Shown: positions 25,067 through 32,297 of the stretch, piece after piece
Layout of the letters: each line of letters begins with the position of its first letter
Numbering within the stretch: the first letter of the stretch is position 1
DNA from: an uncultured Carnobacterium sp.
GTDB lineage: Bacteria; Bacillota; Bacilli; Lactobacillales; Aerococcaceae
Direction of reading: 5' to 3'
Assembly: GCA_937976325.1 (NCBI GenBank)
Contig: CALJSD010000172.1
Span: 1-38,575 of the forward strand
DNA: 38,575 nucleotides
Made by a program: the position numbers and the translations under genes
Notes under the pieces: generated by a model
What the model was told of the DNA's origin: nothing
The model's input: only the letters and a program-made list of their open reading frames with translations
Database searches by the model: none

Positions 25067-25363
25067 ATGTACGGAACAATTCAACTATCAGAAGTCATTT
25101 TTGGAATGCATATTAACTCTCTTTCTAATTCAAAAAATAGCTTAGTGAGTGTAAATAAACCGAGTCTACAAAAAACATCCAAATCTGCCGTTCTGGATCT
25201 TTATCAAGAGCAATTTGAAGAATTATATCAATTAGTAGTGAACTATAATGCGCTGTTAGAGAAAGATATTGCTCAGTTGGCGGAAACAGGCCAAGAGCTT
25301 AAACAGACAGACCAAGGACTAGGACATGTTTTGTCTGGACTAACTCGGCTAGGAGGACGATAA
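25067..25363 (+). CDS. DUF5344-like helical LXG partner (YwqI type)
   Basis: This 98-residue helical protein ends LKQTDQGLGHVLSGLTRLGGR. The position between the DUF5082-like gene and the LXG toxin, and the size, match YwqI-type partners. It begins at ATG 25067 after AGGGAGGAG. Its TAA is directly adjacent to the toxin ATG, so the two are coupled. Confidence 0.75.
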   Translation: MYGTIQLSEVIFGMHINSLSNSKNSLVSVNKPSLQKTSKSAVLDLYQEQFEELYQLVVNYNALLEKDIAQLAETGQELKQTDQGLGHVLSGLTRLGGR

Positions 25364-27334
25364 ATGAGTTATTACGTAAAATTTAACGACATTACCTCCA
25401 TGCAGGGCCAAACGAATCAAACCATCCAACAATGGGGAGAATCACTAAAAAATCTACAAGAGTCCATTGCCTCCCTCGCAAACCAGAGTGAGCTTCAAGG
25501 GGAAGCGATGACGAGTGCGAAGAGCTATATGACAGAAGTTCATGGAACATTCATACAGACGCTGACGCTGTTAATGAATGAGTATATCGCAAGTTTCCTA
25601 CTGTATAAAGATGGCTACTATCAAATTGATACGCATAACCATGCGGAATTACCTGAAGATGTCTATAAAGGGCTTCATTCAGACCTAGGAAAGTCTAAGC
25701 AACGATTCGAACAACAGTTGGAGCAGTTAACAACTGCTAAGCTCAGAGTCGCAGGATTAGTGAATTACCAAGGAACTAGTCATACAAAGACGAAATTCAC
25801 GTATGAGAAGCTGATGAAGGATATCAAGCATCTAGACGAATCCATTTCGCAATATGAAGAGATGCATGCTCGCCAAGATTTGCAGGCGTTTAAGGAATTG
25901 CTAGCAGCAACAAAGAGTTTATTGGCAGAGCATTCAAGTAGAGACCGCAGTATGGGAAGTTATCAAGTAGGAGACTTTCGTCAGTTGCCGTCAATGAATC
26001 GATTCATGTTAGCTGTGCAACAATCTGCGACCTTTTTGAACGATCATATGCCACAGATTCAAGAGGCGGGAGATCGGGAAAAAGTGCGTGTAGAATCAAT
26101 CTACGCAGAAGAACGAGGCAAGCAAGGAGCTATGAATCTTGTTTTTAGCGTTTTAACGATGGTTGCGGGTGCTACTGCTCTAGTAATATCGGGTGGGACT
26201 ATGTGGCCGATTGTAACTTCAGCTTTCAAGTATGGAGCAATGGCTATGTTCATGTATGGGGCTTCAAATTCTATCGAAGCTGGACAGAATATTTATTATG
26301 GATTGTCTGGCGACGGGAAATCCTTTGCGATGAATCCGATTCGAGATACACTTTTTTTAGGAAATGGTGAGTTATACCACAGTTTGGGGCAAATTTTCAG
26401 TCTTACAACAGGGGTGTTCATACCGATTGCCCAGACGCAAAGTATTGCCCAAGGAATCTCGCAGTTCTTCTGGGGAACAGTCGGAGGTTTAGCAACAGGT
26501 CAAGCAGCCTACCATGGTACAAAGCTTCTTGGTGGAAACGAAGAAACCGCACAGCTGATGAACTTGATAGGAAACTTTATTGGTGGATACTCTGCTGCTA
26601 AAGCAGTTGAGAACTTTAGTTTGAACGGAAAGACTGTGCCAAAAGTTGAATCAGCACTTGAAATAGAAAATCGAGTAATAGAGAATATAAAAGCTAGTAA
26701 GGCGGCGAGAGAAAGTTCGAAGTTTGATAATTATTTACGACAAGAATATGCTCAACAAGGAAAATATTTTCCAGAGCGCATAATTATGCCAAATGGGAAA
26801 ACAGCTTATCTTTCAGCAGATTATTTTGAAGGTAAACAAATTCCGGTTCGATCAAGATCTTTTGTGGATGCACAGGGTAAAATCAAATGGCCACCAAAAG
26901 GAACAGATGGCTTTGTTGTAGATAGTGCTGGAAACCCCATTACAGAGCTGGCTAATTTAAAAGCTGGACAAGTGTTTGACCGTTTTGGATCAAATGGTGG
27001 GCGTTTCGCCAGTCCAGTTGATAACGGAGAAAAATTACCGTTTAATACACGAGGGTTGCCTTATCCTGAAGATTATCAAGTCTACCACCAGTATGAAGTA
27101 GTGATAGATTTAACTGAAGAAAATATCCTTAAAGCATTTAAAGAAGCTCCAGACATTGTAAAAGAGAAGATCAGGTTATCTCTTGAATATTATGGCCTTG
27201 ACATAGAGGAGTTGGTAAATATTCGTAAAGGAAAAATTGCCAAAGTATTTGGTCAGGGAGGGGGAACCCAGATTCAATTTGGTTCATCTCTTAGTTTTTA
27301 TGAAGATTTAGGTTTAGTAAGGGAGATTAAGTAA
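25364..27334 (+). CDS. LXG toxin with C-terminal TNT NAD+ glycohydrolase domain
   Basis: This 656-residue polymorphic toxin has an N-terminal LXG domain (about 1-215), a hydrophobic glycine-rich middle (about 255-395, with FSVLTMVAGATALVISGG and MAMFMYGASNSIEAGQNIYYG), a linker with WPPKGTDGFV, and a TNT domain (about 515-656). TNT hallmarks are DRFGSNGGRF (Arg540), TRGLPYPEDYQVYHQYEVV and KVFGQGGGTQ (Gln631-Gln636). In the mycobacterial TNT a His and a Gln in related positions are catalytic and the enzyme destroys NAD+ in target cells. The middle may span or insert in membranes. It follows its three partner genes, and a candidate immunity gene follows 2 bases later. Confidence 0.88.
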   Translation: MSYYVKFNDITSMQGQTNQTIQQWGESLKNLQESIASLANQSELQGEAMTSAKSYMTEVHGTFIQTLTLLMNEYIASFLLYKDGYYQIDTHNHAELPEDVYKGLHSDLGKSKQRFEQQLEQLTTAKLRVAGLVNYQGTSHTKTKFTYEKLMKDIKHLDESISQYEEMHARQDLQAFKELLAATKSLLAEHSSRDRSMGSYQVGDFRQLPSMNRFMLAVQQSATFLNDHMPQIQEAGDREKVRVESIYAEERGKQGAMNLVFSVLTMVAGATALVISGGTMWPIVTSAFKYGAMAMFMYGASNSIEAGQNIYYGLSGDGKSFAMNPIRDTLFLGNGELYHSLGQIFSLTTGVFIPIAQTQSIAQGISQFFWGTVGGLATGQAAYHGTKLLGGNEETAQLMNLIGNFIGGYSAAKAVENFSLNGKTVPKVESALEIENRVIENIKASKAARESSKFDNYLRQEYAQQGKYFPERIIMPNGKTAYLSADYFEGKQIPVRSRSFVDAQGKIKWPPKGTDGFVVDSAGNPITELANLKAGQVFDRFGSNGGRFASPVDNGEKLPFNTRGLPYPEDYQVYHQYEVVIDLTEENILKAFKEAPDIVKEKIRLSLEYYGLDIEELVNIRKGKIAKVFGQGGGTQIQFGSSLSFYEDLGLVREIK

Positions 27335-27336
27335 TT

Positions 27337-27669
27337 ATGTCAGAAATTAACATGCAGAATTTAGTAGCCGACTTAGATAAAACTATACATGAACATGGAT
27401 ACGAGAATCTATATTATGTACTATTTGATGAGGACAGTAATTTGCCTTGGGCTATTCACCTGTATTATAAAAATAATAAATTTATAGTTAATAGTCGAGA
27501 TGATCGTTCCTATATTATTGGGAAATCATGGGAATTTGAGAACTATGAGGAGGCAAAACATTTTTTTATCAAAAAAATGGAAACCTTTGTCCAGTTAAAT
27601 AGACTTGAAATTCAAACTGGGCACCCTCCATATTATCCATCCCCCCTCTGGGATGATGTCACAGAATAA
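27337..27669 (+). CDS. Candidate immunity protein for the LXG-TNT toxin
   Basis: This 110-residue soluble acidic protein has the pattern YENLYYVLFDEDSNLPWAIHLYYKNNKFIVNSRDDRSYIIG, then a helix EEAKHFFIKKMETFVQLNR, and ends PPYYPSPLWDDVTE. No signal peptide is present, as expected for protection against a cytosolic NADase. I do not recognise the family with certainty; a polymorphic-toxin immunity family is likely. Its position directly after the toxin is the main evidence. Confidence 0.65.
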   Translation: MSEINMQNLVADLDKTIHEHGYENLYYVLFDEDSNLPWAIHLYYKNNKFIVNSRDDRSYIIGKSWEFENYEEAKHFFIKKMETFVQLNRLEIQTGHPPYYPSPLWDDVTE

Positions 27670-27807
27670 TAAATAGTTCCTTCCTTAGAAAAGGAGAATA
27701 ATTCGAGGAAATGAAAAGAGGCTAGATTTTTTATTTGAGAAGTATATAGAATCTTCAACTTGATTTTACATCAATGTTGTTAATTCCTAATTTAATGGAG
27801 GAGTACA

Positions 27808-28152
27808 ATGATTAATAATAGTGATTTTGGTGGTTTTATTGTTTCGAACAATATTCTTGAGGGGAAGCCGATTCGATATACTTTTCGTGATCAATCTATA
27901 ACCCCACCATTGAACGGATGGAATCTATTATCCATTGAAGATGATGAAGAGTATCTTTCAGATGCAGCCAATTTCAAAATTCTAGGAGCCGATTCCATTT
28001 ATGAGATTGCTCCAGTAATGCTTGAGATTTTCGAAGCGCCGTATGGAACAGACTTATGTTGGCTATATGAAGAGGGTGTTCATGTTGGCTTTTACGATTT
28101 AGTCCAAGAGAGAGAAACTACGATAGAAGAAATTTTATCTTCAGCAAATTAA
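27808..28152 (+). CDS. DUF2185/Imm33-like immunity protein
   Basis: This 114-residue protein has FGGFIVSNNILEGKPIRYTFRDQS, GWNLLSIEDDEEYLSDAANF and IAPVMLEIFEAPYGTDLCW, the pattern of the DUF2185 family often listed among immunity proteins. It lies 138 bases after the TNT immunity candidate with its own GGAGG and no linked toxin, so it is an orphan immunity gene that may protect against a rival toxin or be left from a lost cassette. Confidence 0.75.
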   Translation: MINNSDFGGFIVSNNILEGKPIRYTFRDQSITPPLNGWNLLSIEDDEEYLSDAANFKILGADSIYEIAPVMLEIFEAPYGTDLCWLYEEGVHVGFYDLVQERETTIEEILSSAN

Positions 28153-28166
28153 ATAGATTACACCCA

Positions 28167-28207
28167 AACTCAAGCTGGCAGAATCGCTGTTGGCTTGAGT
28201 TTTTTTA
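28167..28207 (+). terminator. Terminator after the DUF2185 gene
   Basis: AACTCAAGC / GCTTGAGTT (28167-28201) with a 17-base loop, followed by TTTTTT. It marks the end of the T7SS island. Confidence 0.88.
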
Positions 28208-28234
28208 TTCAAAAAAATTTTTCAAACTTTCTTG

Positions 28235-28287
28235 TTGACATTTGTAGATTAATGGTGTAAACTAACAATGTAAATTACAAATGTAAA
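28235..28287 (+). promoter_or_regulatory. copAZ promoter with two CopY boxes
   Basis: TTGACA (28235-28240), a 17-base spacer, then TAAACT (28258-28263). The cop-box consensus TACAnnTGTA is met exactly at 28276-28285 (TACAAATGTA) and with one mismatch at 28237-28246 (GACATTTGTA), the latter covering the -35. This is the operator of the copper-responsive repressor CopY, whose gene is not in the window. Confidence 0.8.
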
Positions 28288-28304
28288 CGAAAGCGGTGAA
28301 AGTA

Positions 28305-30548
28305 ATGAGCAAACAAAAAGAGTACATTATTGAAGGAATGAGTTGTGCTTCATGTGCCATGACGATCGAGAATGCCGTCAGCAAAATTCCAGGCGTTGAT
28401 AAAGCTAGCGTCAACTTGGCAACCGAGATCATGACGGTTGAAGCAAACGATAGCGTGACCCCTGAAGACATCGCCAAAGTGGTCGATGGTGTGGGATACG
28501 GCGCTCGTCCTCGTGGCAAATCAGTGGAAGAAGAACTCGAAGAAAAGAACGAAAAGAAAGAAGCACACTTAAGAGAAATGAAGCGAAACCTAACTATTTC
28601 AGCGATTTTCACCGTGCCACTTCTCTTTATCGCAATGGCCGATATGGTTGGAATTCCAATGCCAGCGTTTCTAAGCCCAATGCAAAGTCCTGTGAGCTAC
28701 GCGTTGATTCAATTGGCGCTCGTTCTCCCAATTATCTGGCTTGGACGTCATTTCTTCGTGGATGGATTTAAAGCCTTATCTAAAGGACATCCAAACATGG
28801 ACAGCCTAGTCGCCCTTGGTACAAGCGCTGCGTTCCTTTATAGCCTTTACGGAACGTACCATGTATTAGAAGGCCACGCGCATTTTGCGATGAACCTTTA
28901 CTACGAATCAGCCGGCGTTATTTTAACCTTGATCACTCTTGGAAAATACTTCGAAGCTGTGTCAAAAGGAAAAACATCCATGGCGATTCAAACGCTCGTA
29001 GGACTCGCTCCTAAAATGGCGACGGTTTTACGCGACGGACAAGAAGTAGAAGTTCCTGTAGAAGAAGTGCAAGTGGGCGACCTCATTCGTGTAAAACCGG
29101 GTGAAAAAGTTCCAGTCGATGGCGTCGTGACAGAAGGAAACTCAACCGTTGACGAATCCATGTTAACAGGGGAGAGTATTCCAGTATCCAAAGCAGTTGG
29201 CGATGAAGTGATTGGGGCAAGTTTAAACAAGACAGGTTCCTTCATTCTCAAAGCAACAAAAATCGGGAAAGATACAGCTCTTTCTCAAATCATTCATTTA
29301 GTCGAACAAGCACAAGGATCAAAAGCACCGATCGCAAAACTAGCCGATAAAGTTTCAGGAGTATTCGTTCCAATCGTAATCGGATTGGCTCTTGTTTCTG
29401 GACTTGCTTGGTATTTCCTTGGACAAGAATCATGGGTATTTTCCCTCACGATTACCATCTCAGTCCTCGTTATCGCTTGCCCATGTGCATTAGGACTTGC
29501 GACACCTACCGCTATTATGGTAGGGACTGGTAAAGGGGCCGAAAACGGAATCCTTCTTAAGAGTGGGGAAGCGTTGGAAGAAGCCAACCACGTGAATATG
29601 GTTGTTTTCGACAAAACAGGAACTATTACAAACGGAACTCCTGTTGTCACAGATGTAGTCACTGCCGACAATACCGATGCAGATGCCCTCATTCGCCTAG
29701 CAGCCACCCTTGAAGTAGCGTCCGAACACCCTCTTGGCGAAGCGATTGTTGCCAAAGCCAAAGAACAAGGAGCGACATTTGATGAAGTGACGAACTTCGA
29801 AGCCATTCCTGGTTTCGGGATTAAAGGCCACGTTGGTGAAACACTTGTCTTCCTTGGAAATGAAAAATGGATGCGCGAAAATGGTCTTGCCAATGAGGCG
29901 ATGAATGAAAAAGCCAACCATTTTGCTGAACAAGGAAAAACACCGCTCTATATCGGATATAACGATGCCGTACAAGGCTTGATTGTTGTAGCGGACACTG
30001 TAAAAGAAAGCAGCGCGCGTGCCATCCAAACCCTACATGAAATGGGCATTCAAGTAGCCATGATGACAGGGGACCACGAACGAACTGCACAAGCAATTGC
30101 CGCTGAAGTGGGGATTGACCGCGTATTTAGTGAAGTTTTACCGCAAGATAAGGCGAATTATGTCTCAAAATTACAAGAAGAAGGCTATATTGTGGCGATG
30201 GTGGGAGATGGTATCAATGATGCCCCAGCTCTTGCACAAGCACAAGTCGGTATCGCAATCGGTACCGGAACAGACGTAGCCATCGAATCTGCAGACGCCG
30301 TCTTAATGAAGAGCGACTTGATGGATGTACCAGCGATGTTGAAACTCAGCCGTGCAACCATCCGTAATATTAAAGAAAATCTATTTTGGGCATTTGCCTA
30401 CAACGTTATCGGAATTCCATTTGCGATGGGAGTTCTTCACCTCTTTGGCGGACCACTCCTCAACCCAATGATTGCCGGAGCTGCAATGAGCTTCAGTTCC
30501 GTATCCGTTGTCCTCAACGCCCTTAGATTAAAACGCTGGAAAGCATAA
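28305..30548 (+). CDS. copA: Copper-exporting P1B-type ATPase
   Basis: This 747-residue ATPase pumps Cu(I) out of the cell. It has one N-terminal heavy-metal domain with CxxC (Cys14, Cys17), the TGES actuator motif, the metal site CPC (Cys392, Cys394) in the sixth transport helix, DKTGT with phosphorylated Asp436, the HP motif in EHPLGEAI, and GDGINDAPAL. ATG 28305 is preferred to GTG 28296 because GGTGA precedes it at the right distance. It is cotranscribed with copZ. The preceding CopY boxes predict copper induction. Confidence 0.95.
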   Translation: MSKQKEYIIEGMSCASCAMTIENAVSKIPGVDKASVNLATEIMTVEANDSVTPEDIAKVVDGVGYGARPRGKSVEEELEEKNEKKEAHLREMKRNLTISAIFTVPLLFIAMADMVGIPMPAFLSPMQSPVSYALIQLALVLPIIWLGRHFFVDGFKALSKGHPNMDSLVALGTSAAFLYSLYGTYHVLEGHAHFAMNLYYESAGVILTLITLGKYFEAVSKGKTSMAIQTLVGLAPKMATVLRDGQEVEVPVEEVQVGDLIRVKPGEKVPVDGVVTEGNSTVDESMLTGESIPVSKAVGDEVIGASLNKTGSFILKATKIGKDTALSQIIHLVEQAQGSKAPIAKLADKVSGVFVPIVIGLALVSGLAWYFLGQESWVFSLTITISVLVIACPCALGLATPTAIMVGTGKGAENGILLKSGEALEEANHVNMVVFDKTGTITNGTPVVTDVVTADNTDADALIRLAATLEVASEHPLGEAIVAKAKEQGATFDEVTNFEAIPGFGIKGHVGETLVFLGNEKWMRENGLANEAMNEKANHFAEQGKTPLYIGYNDAVQGLIVVADTVKESSARAIQTLHEMGIQVAMMTGDHERTAQAIAAEVGIDRVFSEVLPQDKANYVSKLQEEGYIVAMVGDGINDAPALAQAQVGIAIGTGTDVAIESADAVLMKSDLMDVPAMLKLSRATIRNIKENLFWAFAYNVIGIPFAMGVLHLFGGPLLNPMIAGAAMSFSSVSVVLNALRLKRWKA

Positions 30549-30565
30549 CTATAAAGGAGAGATTT

Positions 30566-30766
30566 ATGATGAAAAAAGAATATAATTTAGAAGGAATCAA
30601 ATGCGCAGGATGTGCCAACACAGTGAAAGAACGCTTCTCAAACGTCCCAGGCGTAACAAACGTTGAAGTCAGCTTAGAAAACAAAGTAGCCACAGTCGAA
30701 GGAGACGCAAGCGTCGACGCATTACAAGCATCCCTCGAAGGCACAAAATACAGCATCAAAAAATAA
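30566..30766 (+). CDS. copZ: Copper chaperone CopZ
   Basis: This 66-residue protein is a single heavy-metal-associated domain with GIKCAGCANTV (CxxC metal site) and a ferredoxin-like beta-alpha-beta pattern. It carries Cu(I) in the cytosol to CopA or CopY. AAAGGAG precedes the double ATG. It follows copA by 17 bases and is followed by a terminator. Confidence 0.93.
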   Translation: MMKKEYNLEGIKCAGCANTVKERFSNVPGVTNVEVSLENKVATVEGDASVDALQASLEGTKYSIKK

Positions 30767-30774
30767 TCAAACCC

Positions 30775-30812
30775 AAAAAGGCCGAGCGATTTTCGCCCGG
30801 CCTTTTTTCTAT
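30775..30812 (+). terminator. Terminator of copAZ
   Basis: GGCCGAGCGA-TTT-TCGCCCGGCC with one mismatch, A-rich before and TTTTTTCT after, so it could work from both strands. Confidence 0.9.
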
Positions 30813-30962
30813 CCTATCTCTCACCCTTTCTCCGCAATCCATAGTTAGAAGAAGTAAATAAAATAGAGCGTTGCGAACAATAACAATTGTGGTTTCGGAG
30901 AATCTTGCGGATTCTATAGTAATAGTGATGGGAGTTTGCATTAAAACGAGGGAGAAAGACAG

Positions 30963-31008
30963 AAATGGCCAAAATAGAAGAAGCTATTTTGGCCATTTCG
31001 TTTTCTTT
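30963..31008 (+). terminator. Perfect 15-bp hairpin followed by T-rich tract
   Basis: AAATGGCCAAAATAG (30963-30977) pairs fully with 30984-30998, then CGTTTTCTTT. It has the form of a terminator but no gene ends here. It may end a small RNA starting between 30830 and 30950. Confidence 0.5.
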
Positions 31009-31128
31009 CCCCCACAAAGTTGAATAGGTATGAGCAAGCTGTTTACAGTGCAGCTCATACCATTCAACCACTGTGCTTAGAGGGAGTTAGGAATTTATTC
31101 CTTACTAAAAAAACTTATAGAATTTGAC

Positions 31129-31266
31129 GCAGTAGCTGATTGGATTAAGCTTCATCATTTATGATTTGCTTAATTCTAATCAGCCTTGCGGGGGTAAGAC
31201 TACGAAGAAAATCGGACTCACACTGTGAGTCCGATTTTTTCTTCTGTCTTACTCCAAAGGTGAGAG
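31129..31266 (+). repeat. Element B copy 3: structured intergenic repeat, plus orientation
   Basis: GACGCAGT opens it. The first stem is GCTGATTGGATTAAGC / GCTTAATTCTAATCAGC, capped by ATCAT-TT-ATGAT. TTGCGGG follows, then GTAAGAC / GTCTTAC as outer pair of the second hairpin, with AATCGGAC / GTCCGATT around TCACACTGTGA. Compared with copies 1 and 2 almost all stem bases differ but pairing is kept. Confidence 0.75.
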
Positions 31267-31428
31267 ACCATAGGCTCGAACCGGTGCCCTATTACCACTA
31301 TTATGAAGATATCCGTAAGGATTCGTAGTAATCGATTGAATAGAGTTATTTTAAAAAGAAAGATCAATCTGTATTTAAAAATAGATTTTGTTTTGCACTC
31401 TTATAAAAGAAATCAAGTTTCAAATTTA

Positions 31429-31462
31429 CCTCTCTTTAGCATTGCTAAGGAGAGGTTTTAGC
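31429..31462 (+). terminator. Hairpin upstream of the ABC operon
   Basis: CCTCTCTTTAGC-ATT-GCTAAGGAGAGG, all 12 bases paired with one G-T wobble, followed by TTTTAGC. It could be a terminator or an operator. Confidence 0.5.
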
Positions 31463-31521
31463 AAAAAATTACTCTTTTTACGCAAAAAAGTACTTCTTTT
31501 TCGAATTATTATCGGTATAAT
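31460..31521 (+). promoter_or_regulatory. Promoter region of the ABC transporter operon
   Basis: TATAAT at 31516-31521. Just before it are two imperfect direct repeats of about 20 bases: GCAAAAAATTACTCTTTTT and GCAAAAAAGTACTTCTTTTT, at roughly 31461 and 31482. The second contains AAGTACTT. They could be binding sites for a regulator. Confidence 0.5.
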
Positions 31522-31553
31522 AAGGGTGAAACAATCCATAAGGAGGAATAAAT

Positions 31554-32297
31554 ATGATTGAATTTCGTAATGTATCAAAAGTATATGATCAAACCGTCGC
31601 TTTAGATGGACTTAACTTAACAATTGAAAGTGGAAAAATTATTGGATTAATCGGACATAACGGGGCTGGTAAATCAACCACGATTAAATCACTCGTGAGC
31701 GTCATTCATCCAACTAGCGGAGAAATTATTGTGGACGGACAAGAATTATCATCCAATCGTCTAGCCATTAAAGAAAAAATTGGTTATGTAGCTGATAGCC
31801 CAGACCTATTCCTACGCTTAACCGCCAATGAATTCTGGGAATTAGTCGCTTCTTCTTATGGCATGACATTAGACGAAGTAGAAAGCCGCCTTGCTTATTT
31901 ACTAGAATTATTTGATTTTGAAGGACATCGCTATGAAGTCATCGATTCGTTCTCACACGGGATGCGTCAAAAGGTATTCGTCATCGGGGCGCTTTTATCA
32001 GACCCTGAAATTTGGGTACTCGATGAACCAATGACAGGTCTTGACCCACAAGCTTCTTATGACTTGAAGAAATTAATGCGCGAACATGCTGATAAAGGCA
32101 ATACCGTCCTCTTCTCGACACACGTTTTAGAAGTGGCAGAACAACTCTGCGATAAGATTGCCATTTTGAAAAAAGGAAAACTACTCTTCTACGGTACGAT
32201 TCAAGAGTTGAAAGGCCAACAACCAGATAGCACGCTTGAAGAAATCTACTTATCACTAGCCGGTAGACAAGAAGGAGTGGATTCACATGCGGTTTAA
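31554..32297 (+). CDS. ABC transporter ATP-binding protein
   Basis: This 247-residue ATPase has Walker A GHNGAGKST, signature FSHGMRQK (a variant of LSGGQ), Walker B IWVLDEPMTGLDP and the H-loop in LFSTHVLE. It powers the membrane protein encoded next. GGAGG precedes the ATG. The gene ends inside the start of the permease gene (11-base overlap). The class (Ecs- or Ytr-like exporter) is suggested by length and the two-gene layout; the substrate is unknown. Confidence 0.92.
   Translation: MIEFRNVSKVYDQTVALDGLNLTIESGKIIGLIGHNGAGKSTTIKSLVSVIHPTSGEIIVDGQELSSNRLAIKEKIGYVADSPDLFLRLTANEFWELVASSYGMTLDEVESRLAYLLELFDFEGHRYEVIDSFSHGMRQKVFVIGALLSDPEIWVLDEPMTGLDPQASYDLKKLMREHADKGNTVLFSTHVLEVAEQLCDKIAILKKGKLLFYGTIQELKGQQPDSTLEEIYLSLAGRQEGVDSHAV

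Larger units (their letters stand above)
30813..31553. other. Long intergenic region with several hairpins
   Basis: No convincing gene in 740 bases. It holds a perfect 15-bp inverted repeat at 30963-30998 (ATGGCCAAAATAG arm), a larger hairpin at about 31020-31069 (GTATGAGC / GCTCATAC inside GTTGAA / TTCAAC), element B copy 3 (31129-31266), a 12-bp hairpin at 31429-31456, and the ABC operon promoter near 31516. Small ORFs here are short and have no coding look. Confidence 0.65.

Noticed and set aside
29294..29917. 207-codon open frame on the minus strand inside copA
   Set aside because: It is antisense to a fully conserved P-type ATPase and its translation has no recognisable domain; it is a by-product of the codon pattern.
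31265..31290. GGTTCGAG on the minus strand, resembling a tRNA T-loop
   Set aside because: The bases around it do not form a T stem, and no acceptor, D or anticodon arms could be found.
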